Below, piece by piece: positions 7,905 through 13,391 of a DNA stretch of 20,616 bases. The stretch is from a virus: positions 1-20,616 of IMG/VR virus record IMGVR_UViG_3300001533_001390. One strand, given 5' to 3'. The number at the start of each line of letters is the position of its first letter. Positions within the stretch are counted from its first letter, which is position 1. Position numbers and translations under genes: made by a program. Under the pieces are notes generated by a model. The model searched no databases. It was not told the DNA's origin and saw only the letters and a program-made list of their open reading frames with translations.

Positions 7905-7930
7905 GGGCCACACAGGGCCACACAGGGCCA
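7905..7930. repeat. Tandem GGGCCACACA repeat, 2.6 copies
   Basis: The decamer GGGCCACACA occurs at 7905-7914 and 7915-7924, with GGGCCA after it. It lies in the 62-base gap between two early genes, about 30 bases upstream of the ATG at 7874. Possibly a slippage product or a protein site. Confidence 0.7.
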
Positions 7931-7936
7931 GAGTCC

Positions 7937-8200
7937 TCACGGCTGCACCTCCTCTACATGCGCGTCCGGGTAGACGCCGCGGTCGATACTCGGAAAACCA
8001 GTCATCGGTGGCACGCGCTCGATGCGAGCGCGGCTGAGCGCCACGATTGCACCTAACATAATTGCGCAGGCGATCATCGCGATGATGATCTCAATCGCTA
8101 TCGCGGCGACCCACAACGACGTATCGCTGTGCCAGCGTGCGCGCCGTGCGTAGTAGGCGCGATACAGCGCGGTGTAATCGATATCGTGTGATTTAATCAT
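7937..8200 (-). CDS. Small single-pass membrane protein
   Basis: 87 residues. ATG 8198-8200 is preferred because GGGAGGT lies 7 bases upstream; a frame start at 8224 lacks this. A Tyr/Arg-rich N-terminus (YTALYRAYYARRARW) precedes one long hydrophobic helix at about 29-54 (LWVAAIAIEIIIAMIACAIM and onwards), then SRARIERV and a polar tail. Positive charges lie on both sides of the helix, so topology is uncertain. The start overlaps the stop of the upstream gene by 8 bases. It could affect the host membrane, for example in superinfection exclusion, or act as a holin-like protein, but the early position argues against lysis. No family recognised. Confidence 0.7.
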   Translation of the reverse strand: MIKSHDIDYTALYRAYYARRARWHSDTSLWVAAIAIEIIIAMIACAIMLGAIVALSRARIERVPPMTGFPSIDRGVYPDAHVEEVQP

Positions 8201-8372
8201 TGCGTACCTCCCGCCACATGGCATTAACCGGCTCGCCGCGCGCGCCGATGATCGTCTCGCAGCTCGGCAGCTCTCGGCAGATACATTTGTCGTTAAATCC
8301 CGCGCAGTCGCGGCATCTTCCGGGCACTTTTATAAATACCCGACCATCCTCAGTTGTGTATTGTGTCTGCAT
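8193..8372 (-). CDS. Small cysteine-rich protein
   Basis: 59 residues from ATG 8370-8372, just after the strong site CAGGAGGCGA. Five Cys are grouped in the middle: G-R-C-R-D-C-A-G-F-N-D-K-C-I-C-R-E-L-P-S-C, a likely zinc knuckle. The N-terminal part (TTEDGRVFIKVPG) reads as a beta hairpin. It overlaps the upstream gene by 23 bases and the downstream membrane-protein gene by 8 bases, so the three are translated as a chain. Function unknown. Confidence 0.72.
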   Translation of the reverse strand: MQTQYTTEDGRVFIKVPGRCRDCAGFNDKCICRELPSCETIIGARGEPVNAMWREVRND

Positions 8373-8544
8373 TTTTCGCCTCCTGTTGTTTTTTGTCTTT
8401 GCTCCGGTGCGGGCATCTGCCGCACTCGGCATCCGTGACCGCCCTGAGATAGGGCGGCAGATCGCGGTGGCCGCAGTGCGGCCGGCCACGGAAAACCAGA
8501 CGGTAGCGGCAGCGCGGCGCGCTTGTTGTGTTGGCGTTTATCAC
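8350..8544 (-). CDS. Small cysteine/histidine-rich protein with GTG start
   Basis: 64 residues. The likely start is GTG at 8542-8544, overlapping the TGA of the upstream gene as GTGA, with GAGGTG 6 bases before it; an ATG further up has no reason to be used. The sequence shows CRYRLVFRGRPHCGHRDLPP and later AECGRCPHRS, a CxxC plus CGH layout that fits one zinc site. The second half is very basic (KDKKQQEAKNAD). It runs 23 bases into the next gene. Not recognised as a named family. Confidence 0.65.
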   Translation of the reverse strand: MINANTTSAPRCRYRLVFRGRPHCGHRDLPPYLRAVTDAECGRCPHRSKDKKQQEAKNADTIHN

Positions 8545-8993
8545 GGGTGCACCTCGCGCCAGTAGTTGTCGGCTTTGATGGGCAGCAGCCCGCTGCCGCA
8601 TAGGCACACACAGAGCGGCCCGTCAAAATGAGCGTCGCACATTTCACAAGCCTCTGTGTCGCCGCGATCATTTGTGTGTATGTGCAGGGCGTAGAACTTG
8701 CCGCCGTGCTCGCACACAAACTTGCCGTCGTCAGTCATGACCTCCGGCTCGCTTATCACCGGCTCGCCGACTGTGATTTCCCTCGGCCCGTAATCATCGC
8801 CGACATCTCTCTGCAGGTGGCAGGCTGCGCCGCACGCAGCCTCAGCCGTGGCGCCGGCGCACCGCAGCAGTTTTTGCCACGGCGTTTCATCGCCCGCCTC
8901 ATCCGGCCTTATATCCGCCGCGTGCGCAATCGCCTTGGCCGGGTCTTTAATCCAGATCTCAATTTCCTGTTTAACTATGTATTTGATTTTCAT
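8541..8993 (-). CDS. Cysteine-rich early protein of unknown function
   Basis: 150 residues. ATG at 8991-8993 follows AAAGGAAGGCGA, the same cassette seen before the transposase and ATPase genes. The N-terminal part MKIKYIVKQEIEIWIKDPAKAIAHAADI is a short beta-beta-alpha unit. Two cysteine groups follow: RCAGATAEAACGAACH in the first half, and CEHGGKFYALHIH, CEMCD, CVCLCG near the end. The last set would suit a zinc ribbon. It is the second gene of the operon after the Ner-like regulator. No catalytic motif is visible. Confidence 0.72.
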   Translation of the reverse strand: MKIKYIVKQEIEIWIKDPAKAIAHAADIRPDEAGDETPWQKLLRCAGATAEAACGAACHLQRDVGDDYGPREITVGEPVISEPEVMTDDGKFVCEHGGKFYALHIHTNDRGDTEACEMCDAHFDGPLCVCLCGSGLLPIKADNYWREVHP

Positions 8994-9014
8994 TTGTTCG
9001 CCTTCCTTTGCTGT

Positions 9015-9203
9015 TTATCTACGAATGATTTTAATCCCGAGATCATCAATACGCGTTTGCAGTTTAATGCTGTAGCCGGGATCGCCGGGATCGCTGTTCA
9101 GATGCCTGTTTACATGCGTAGGTGTCACGCCGAGAGCCTTGGCCGCCGCGCTGACGCCCTTCCACTGTTCGATTCTCACTTTTCTGAGTTCAATTTTTGT
9201 CAT
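9015..9203 (-). CDS. Cro/Ner-like small helix-turn-helix protein
   Basis: 62 residues from ATG 9201-9203. The helix-turn-helix is clear: GVSAAAKALGVTPTHVNRHL at about 15-34, followed by a short basic C-terminus (DDLGIKIIRR). As first gene of the leftward operon, divergent from the repressor, it holds the place of Mu Ner or lambda Cro, a small negative regulator that tunes early transcription. The upstream site is weak (GCGGAAAAA). A longer frame reaching 9359 would cross the promoter region and overlap the repressor gene, and is rejected. Confidence 0.8.
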   Translation of the reverse strand: MTKIELRKVRIEQWKGVSAAAKALGVTPTHVNRHLNSDPGDPGYSIKLQTRIDDLGIKIIRR

Positions 9204-9314
9204 TGCTTTTTTTCCGCTTCGGGTGTATTTTCTGAAAAAAGTAGCTCTTACACGTTGTCTTAACTTGGCACTATTAAAAGCTAACTTTTGAGATTGTGCA
9301 AGCGAAAAATTAGA
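9204..9314. promoter_or_regulatory. Divergent early promoter / operator region
   Basis: The 111 bases between the two regulators are AT-rich. On the minus strand TTGCAC (9296-9301) and TTTAAT (9273-9278) are 17 bases apart and form a plausible early promoter. An inverted repeat AAAAG-CTAA-CTTTT (9276-9289) lies between these boxes and would suit an operator. For the rightward repressor a weak TTACAC (9248) with TATTAA (9272) is possible. The palindrome found at 10061-10583 is absent here. Confidence 0.55.
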
Positions 9315-9680
9315 ATGATTGAAAAAAATATAGATTTGGTCAAAAAAGTTAGGAAACAACTGTGTCTTACTCAGGCAGAGCTGGGAAAGCTGCTTGATCT
9401 CGACCGCAACTATATATACATGATGGAAGCCGGCAAAAAGCCGGTTAGCGATAAGACTTTGCGCAAGTTAAATCAGCTAATTAGCGAGATAGAAGGAAAG
9501 ACTAAAAATAAAGATAAGACAAAAAACAGCATGAGAGATTCGCGGCTTGAATACTGCACCGCTGAAGACTACCGCGATGAAAACCGGCGGCTGCACGGAG
9601 TTATAGAAAATCTCCAGAAGGCACTGGATCAGGCACAAACGAATTTAAGCGAAGCGCTTAAAATCATTAACAACGAATAG
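9315..9680 (+). CDS. Phage repressor, XRE/Cro-C1 type with C-terminal coiled coil
   Basis: 121 residues from ATG 9315, preferred over an in-frame TTG at 9288. The helix-turn-helix spans about 18-52: LTQAELGKLLDLDRNYIYMM, then EAGKKPVSDKTLRKL. A Lys-rich linker (GKTKNKDKTKNS) joins it to a predicted coiled coil (YRDENRRLHGVIENLQKALD and onwards) that could serve for dimers. There is no S24 peptidase domain, so RecA-stimulated self-cleavage is not expected; induction would need another route, as in Mu. Its position divergent from the Ner-like gene points to the lysogeny repressor. AT-richer than the late genes. Confidence 0.82.
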   Translation: MIEKNIDLVKKVRKQLCLTQAELGKLLDLDRNYIYMMEAGKKPVSDKTLRKLNQLISEIEGKTKNKDKTKNSMRDSRLEYCTAEDYRDENRRLHGVIENLQKALDQAQTNLSEALKIINNE

Positions 9681-9702
9681 TTTAATAGAATAGGAGAGTG
9701 TT

Positions 9703-10044
9703 ATGAAAACATGCCCAATGTGTTACAGCCAGATAGAAGATGATGCTGTTACGTGCGCAAGCTGTGGCGCGGCGATTATGGCGGATCAACAGCAGCCGTC
9801 GCAGCAGCAGTCGCTCCCGTCGGCAGGCCGCCGCGTGGCCTGCCCGTGGTGCCTCAGCGCGTGCAGCTACGAGCTTTTATATACCGAGCGGCGGGTCTAC
9901 CGCTGCCCGTTCTGCACGAAGGCTTTTGTGCTTAAAAACGGAAAGCCGCAGCGTTCGGACGGCACCAGCGCCGCTGCCAGGGCGCTTGCGTTGATCATCG
10001 CCGCGCTGGTGATACTGCCGGCCATCATCTTCGGGTGCCGATGA
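9703..10044 (+). CDS. Double zinc-ribbon protein with C-terminal membrane anchor
   Basis: 113 residues; ATG 9703 follows TAGGAGAGTGTT. Four CxxC pairs: CPMC and CASC (residues about 4-22) make one zinc ribbon, CPWC and CPFC (about 47-71) a second. A Gln/Ser-rich linker lies between them. The C-terminus AARALALIIAALVILPAIIF is one hydrophobic helix, so the ribbons would sit on the cytoplasmic side. It is co-directional with the repressor and ends before the terminator at 10162, so it is probably expressed in the lysogen. A lysogenic-conversion or exclusion role is possible but not shown. Confidence 0.8.
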   Translation: MKTCPMCYSQIEDDAVTCASCGAAIMADQQQPSQQQSLPSAGRRVACPWCLSACSYELLYTERRVYRCPFCTKAFVLKNGKPQRSDGTSAAARALALIIAALVILPAIIFGCR

Positions 10045-10060
10045 CCGCCGCCTGCCGCGC

Positions 10061-10101
10061 AAAACGGACATGATTTTCAAAACGGACACGATGTCCGTTT
10101 T
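10061..10101. promoter_or_regulatory. Palindrome copy 1 with upstream half-site
   Basis: Left arm AAAACGGACA (10079-10088), spacer CGA, right arm TGTCCGTTTT (10092-10101): a perfect 10-bp inverted repeat. A direct half-site with the same ten bases stands at 10061-10070, 18 bases upstream. It lies after the zinc-ribbon gene and before the terminator. Confidence 0.85.
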
Positions 10102-10161
10102 CAATCTGAAAAAATAACGTAATTTCAGGAGCTTGAAAAAGTTTCTTTTTTTTGTGCCTTT

Positions 10162-10190
10162 AAACCGCCTTTAAATTGGGCGGTTTTTTT
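10162..10190 (+). terminator. Terminator of the repressor operon
   Basis: AAACCGCC (10162-10169) pairs with GGCGGTTT (10179-10186) around a 9-base loop and runs into T's up to 10190. It ends rightward transcription from the repressor and zinc-ribbon genes. Confidence 0.88.
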
Positions 10191-10244
10191 GTTGGTGTAT
10201 GCAGTTTTTCTTTCGTGTTTTTCGTGGTTAAAAACACCTCTTCT

Positions 10245-10287
10245 AAAACGGACAAAACTCAAAACGGACATCGTGTCCGTTTTGAGT
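10245..10287. promoter_or_regulatory. Palindrome copy 2 with upstream half-site
   Basis: Arms AAAACGGACA (10261-10270) and TGTCCGTTTT (10274-10283) around TCG. The pairing extends outwards by ACTC/GAGT, giving 14-bp arms (10257-10287). A half-site AAAACGGACA is at 10245-10254, 16 bases upstream, repeating the half-plus-full layout of copy 1. Confidence 0.85.
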
Positions 10288-10335
10288 TTTTAAAAACCGC
10301 TGCATTTTCGCCCTGTATTTACAGGGGTCAAATTC

Positions 10336-10358
10336 AAAACGGACACGATGTCCGTTTT
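10336..10358. promoter_or_regulatory. Palindrome copy 3
   Basis: Arms AAAACGGACA (10336-10345) and TGTCCGTTTT (10349-10358) around CGA. Identical over 23 bases to copy 1. No half-site upstream. Confidence 0.85.
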
Positions 10359-10411
10359 CAAAAACGAGATTTCACTTTTTTCAGCATCTTTTTTAAACCT
10401 ATCCCACGTAT

Positions 10412-10433
10412 ACGCGCGCGGGCGCGTTTTTTT
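10412..10433 (+). terminator. Second rightward intrinsic terminator
   Basis: ACGCGC (10412-10417) and GCGCGT (10422-10427) pair around GCGG, followed by seven T. It has no annotated gene between it and the terminator at 10162-10190, so it would end either read-through or a short non-coding transcript starting near palindromes 2 and 3. Confidence 0.75.
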
Positions 10434-10560
10434 GTATAAATTAGCCCCATGCGAGAGCGCCTTCTCTCACCAAAAAAGGCTTGTCCGGCCTCTCCGTGTT
10501 TTCGCCTTCCCGGAGAGCGCCGGAACCCACTTGTTTTTTATGGTTTTACAATTGGTTTTA

Positions 10561-10583
10561 AAAACGGACAGCGTGTCCGATTT
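10561..10583. promoter_or_regulatory. Palindrome copy 4, directly upstream of the late operon
   Basis: Left arm AAAACGGACA (10561-10570), spacer GCG, right arm TGTCCGATTT with one change. It ends 19 bases before the ATG at 10603 and only a few bases before its CAGGAG site, so a bound protein would cover or border the late leader. Confidence 0.8.
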
Positions 10584-10602
10584 GAAAACAGGAGCTTTTT
10601 AC

Positions 10603-10920
10603 ATGTCCCCGGAAAACCTCGCAAATGCTCAAAGCTACGTCGCCGTGATTATTGTAATTGCTTTTATTTTGATGCTGGTTAACAGCGTCATAAACCTGGT
10701 TGATAAGTTCCGCCCGAAGTCGTCCAGCGAAAACCTCGACGCGCGCATAACCGCGCTGGAAAGTGCCGTGTCTGAAATCAAAACATCGTGCACAACCTGC
10801 AAGAACGAATATCTCACGAAGATCGGCGAGATTCATGAGAAGATCAACGGCGTAAAAAGCTCCGTCGATCTGCTTACAGGAGAGCTGCAGGCCTACCGCA
10901 GGCTGGAGGGCAAACAATGA
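10603..10920 (+). CDS. DUF2730-like membrane-anchored coiled-coil protein (Mu gp25-like)
   Basis: 105 residues. The ATG at 10603 has CAGGAG upstream. One membrane helix at about 12-33 (YVAVIIVIAFILMLVNSVIN) is followed by a long coiled coil (LDARITALESAVSEIKTSCT, then EIHEKINGVKSSVDLLTGEL). This is the plan of DUF2730 proteins, which stand just before the gp26/gp27 genes in Mu-like phages. A CTTC motif interrupts the coiled coil. Its end overlaps the next start as ATGA. The function of the family is unknown; lysis or morphogenesis roles have been suggested for genes in this region, but nothing here decides it. Confidence 0.75.
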   Translation: MSPENLANAQSYVAVIIVIAFILMLVNSVINLVDKFRPKSSSENLDARITALESAVSEIKTSCTTCKNEYLTKIGEIHEKINGVKSSVDLLTGELQAYRRLEGKQ

Positions 10921-11207
10921 TTACCGCCAAAATATCCGACGCTATTCTCGACATTCTTGCCGAAGTGCCCGCAGGCAAAGGCTTAAACCTCGCAACCCTC
11001 GCCGACCAGGTCAACGCCGCTCTCCCTGAAATTGCCGTCGATTACCACATGACTCGCGAGCACTGTAATTGGCTCCTGAACAAAGGCTACCTCGCAAGCC
11101 AGGCGCACCCGCTGTCAGCAGATCAACAGATGTTGAGCATAACCATTGCGGGCAAGTGCATAGCCGAACAATTCGACGGCGACCTGCCCGCAACAGAAAA
11201 AAATTAA
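10917..11207 (+). CDS. Winged-helix Mu gp26-like protein
   Basis: 96 residues. ILDILAEVPAGKGLNLATLA at 11-30, then YHMTREHCNWLLNKGYL and a likely wing (AHPLSADQQMLSITIAGKCI) give the order helix, helix, recognition helix, wing, helix. This matches the small winged-helix proteins (VpaChn25_0724 family, Mu gp26) between DUF2730 and the small terminase. Start overlaps the upstream stop by four bases, with GGAGGG about 7-12 bases before it. Likely a DNA-binding accessory of packaging or late control. Identification rests on fold pattern and position. Confidence 0.7.
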   Translation: MITAKISDAILDILAEVPAGKGLNLATLADQVNAALPEIAVDYHMTREHCNWLLNKGYLASQAHPLSADQQMLSITIAGKCIAEQFDGDLPATEKN

Positions 11208-11249
11208 CGATATACCCATCCCATAAGCGTACAACATAATAAACCGCCG

Positions 11250-11315
11250 GGCCAGGGGTGGTGGCAGAGTATCAGTAACGCCCGAAGCTGCCGTTGTATT
11301 TCCGGCAGCCTGGCC
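11250..11315 (+). other. Structured RNA leader before the small terminase gene
   Basis: GCTGCCG (11287-11293) pairs with CGGCAGC (11303-11309) around a 9-base loop. Outside it GGCCAG (11250-11255) pairs with CTGGCC (11310-11315), closing a branched structure over about 66 bases. It stands 12 bases before the ATG at 11328, which has no Shine-Dalgarno of its own. Confidence 0.6.
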
Positions 11316-11327
11316 AACAATTTAACC

Positions 11328-11909
11328 ATGAGAAAACCGAGAACAGATAGCCCCCTGGCAAAATGGAACGACGAAGCTCACCGCCCGCAGTGCGACGAGC
11401 TTTATTCCATCCTCCGCACGTCAACCTATGCCGAGGCCGTAAAGTGGCTGGAAGAAACGCACGGCATAATAACCAGCGTCGGCGGCCTCTCTCGCTGGTA
11501 TAAGCGGCAGAATAAAAAACGCCTCCGTGAACGCCTCCGCGACTCGATTGCCACCTCCAAGGTGTTTGACAAAAAGGTGGATGCTGCGGTTATCGACGGC
11601 CGCATGGGTACGGCATTGCAGTCTCTGTTTTTCGCAGCGGTATCAACAGGAGATACGAAAGCAATCCTTGAGTTTGCGGACGCCGCCATGGAGCACAGTA
11701 AATCACAGCGCGAAGAAACCAAACTCGAACGCACTTTGAAAGCCGAGCGCGAAGCCCGCACACTGCGCGAAGAGCTCGGCCACGCCAACGCACAGATCGA
11801 AGAGCTGCGCCTCGCCCTTGCCAATATCGGCAGGGTCAACCAGGCAGACCCCGCCGAAGTCATGGCAAAGGTTGACGAATTCCTAGGAGTAAAGAAACCC
11901 AGCAAATGA
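11328..11909 (+). CDS. Small terminase subunit, Mu gp27-like (DUF3486)
   Basis: 193 residues. An N-terminal helix-turn-helix region (TYAEAVKWLEETHGIITSVG, then GLSRWYKRQ) is followed by a basic patch (NKKRLRERLRDS) and a long helical region with a coiled coil (EREARTLREELGHANAQIEE). This is the DUF3486 layout and the place directly before the large terminase agrees. In Mu the small subunit recognises the packaging end of phage DNA. The ATG at 11328 is preceded by TTTAACC and not by a Shine-Dalgarno; the structured leader may matter. The stop overlaps the next start as ATGA. Confidence 0.85.
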   Translation: MRKPRTDSPLAKWNDEAHRPQCDELYSILRTSTYAEAVKWLEETHGIITSVGGLSRWYKRQNKKRLRERLRDSIATSKVFDKKVDAAVIDGRMGTALQSLFFAAVSTGDTKAILEFADAAMEHSKSQREETKLERTLKAEREARTLREELGHANAQIEELRLALANIGRVNQADPAEVMAKVDEFLGVKKPSK

Positions 11910-13390
11910 ACGCCGCAGAACATATAGAGCAGATCGAACGTGAGTCCTACTTCCTGCCATACCAGGAAGCATGGATCGCGGATAATTCCACTTTGAAGCT
12001 TGCGGAAAAATCCCGCCGCGTGGGATTTACCTTTGCAAGCTCATACCGCATGTTCCGAAAGTGCATGATGCGCCCCGGCCTCACGCAGTGGGTAAGTTCA
12101 AAAGACCAGCTTACAGCCCGCGAGCTGATAACCGACTACATAGCCAAATGGTGCAAGCTCTCCAACATCATAGCCGAGGGATTGTACGGCGACAATATCC
12201 AGGTTATAGACCCGGAAAAAAATATAACTGCTTTTGTTTGCGTTTTCCCCAACGGGTCCCGCATTGTTTCGTTATCTTCCAACCCGGCGGCCTTTGCCGG
12301 AAAGGGCGGCGACGTGTTTCTCGACGAGGTCGACCTGCACCTCGACAGCGCAACCCTCATCGACATGGCAATACCCTGCATTATGTGGGGTAATCAGCTG
12401 GAGGCAGTGTCCGCCTATAAAGTCAACGGAACCAAGGAAACGCCGTGGGCAAAGATGATCGCCAAGGCCAAGGAGGGCGACAATCCGCAGGGCGCAAGCC
12501 TGCATACGGTTACTATAGACGACGGCATAGACCAGGGCCTTGTCGAAAAAATAAACTCCGTTTCAGGATCGGATATGACCCGACAGGAGTTCCGCAAAAA
12601 AATGCGCTCACTCTGCCGCAGCCTCGCCGCCTGGGAGTCGCAGTTCCTTTGCATTGTTCAGGACGCGGGCGGCAAGCTCATACCTATATCTAAAATTACA
12701 CCGTGCGAAATGTCCGCCGCCGACCTTGCACTTATGATCGCCAAATATTCCAACGCTCCGCGCTTCGGCGGCTATGACGTGGCACGCAAACAGCATGCCT
12801 CCGCGTGGCATGAATATGCGCAGATCGGCAACGGCTTATACCTCGCCGACCGGCAGACCTGGCACGATGCATCTTTCGACGACCAAGAGGCCTGGATAAA
12901 GTCGCGCGTGACCGACCGCAACAAGCCGCGTATTTCCAGAATGGCAATGGACGCAACCGGCCTCGGAATGCAGATGGCCGAACGCATGGCGGACAAGTTC
13001 CCCGGACGCGTGGACCAGGTTAACCTCGAAAGCCACCGCCGCACCGAGCTCTGCGTTATGCTCGCCGACCGTTTCGAGAACCAGCGCATATTCCTGCCGG
13101 AGGACGACCAGCTACGCGCCGATATGTCCGGGCCCCTCCGCGCCGCCGCCAAAAACGGAGCCTTGCGAATTATCGTGCCTGCATTTGATTATCAGAATAA
13201 AGACACCGGCGAAACTGAAACAAGCCATTGCGACGAATTTATGGCCGCCGTTTTGGCCAACTCCGCCGCAGACGTCGGAGCCTCCGGCAGTGATTTTGAA
13301 ATTATAACCGGAACCGCAATACCGCCCGCCTTTAACTTTTCCGGGCTCGGCGGTTACTCCGGCAGCATATCCGACAGAAGGGCTCTCTAA
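11906..13390 (+). CDS. Large terminase subunit, Mu gp28-like
   Basis: 494 residues, the packaging motor and headful nuclease. The ATPase part shows an adenine-binding start (FLPYQEAWIADNS), a deviant Walker A KSRRVGFT at 35-42, and Walker B with catalytic Glu VFLDEVD at 137-143. The nuclease part has metal-binding Asp in FGGYDVARKQHAS (D291) and MAMDATG (D349), plus HCDE near 440. Lys/Arg before the GFT is usual in this subfamily. The four-base overlap with the small subunit gene fits coupled synthesis. Confidence 0.92.
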   Translation: MNAAEHIEQIERESYFLPYQEAWIADNSTLKLAEKSRRVGFTFASSYRMFRKCMMRPGLTQWVSSKDQLTARELITDYIAKWCKLSNIIAEGLYGDNIQVIDPEKNITAFVCVFPNGSRIVSLSSNPAAFAGKGGDVFLDEVDLHLDSATLIDMAIPCIMWGNQLEAVSAYKVNGTKETPWAKMIAKAKEGDNPQGASLHTVTIDDGIDQGLVEKINSVSGSDMTRQEFRKKMRSLCRSLAAWESQFLCIVQDAGGKLIPISKITPCEMSAADLALMIAKYSNAPRFGGYDVARKQHASAWHEYAQIGNGLYLADRQTWHDASFDDQEAWIKSRVTDRNKPRISRMAMDATGLGMQMAERMADKFPGRVDQVNLESHRRTELCVMLADRFENQRIFLPEDDQLRADMSGPLRAAAKNGALRIIVPAFDYQNKDTGETETSHCDEFMAAVLANSAADVGASGSDFEIITGTAIPPAFNFSGLGGYSGSISDRRAL

Positions 13391-13391
13391 G

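Larger units (their letters stand above)
10191..10602. other. Non-coding block between lysogeny and late operons
   Basis: No convincing gene is seen here. Short open frames exist, but they run through the palindromes and terminators and have no ribosome site. In order it holds palindrome copy 2, a small hairpin CCCTGT-ATTT-ACAGGG (10311-10326), palindrome copy 3, a terminator (10412-10433), a longer interrupted hairpin (10485-10523; CCGGC and CTCTCCG pairing with CGGAGAG and GCCGG), and palindrome copy 4. No good sigma-70 type promoter stands out ahead of the late operon, so late transcription may need an activator, as in Mu. Confidence 0.7.

Noticed and set aside
10176-10439. Plus-strand frame of 87 codons in the non-coding block
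   Set aside because: It starts inside a terminator, passes through two palindromes and a second terminator, and has Phe/Lys-rich sequence typical of translated AT-rich non-coding DNA.
10061-10583. Repeats considered as a CRISPR array
   Set aside because: The units are perfect palindromes at irregular distances (75 to 225 bases) with terminators between them, and no cas genes are seen.
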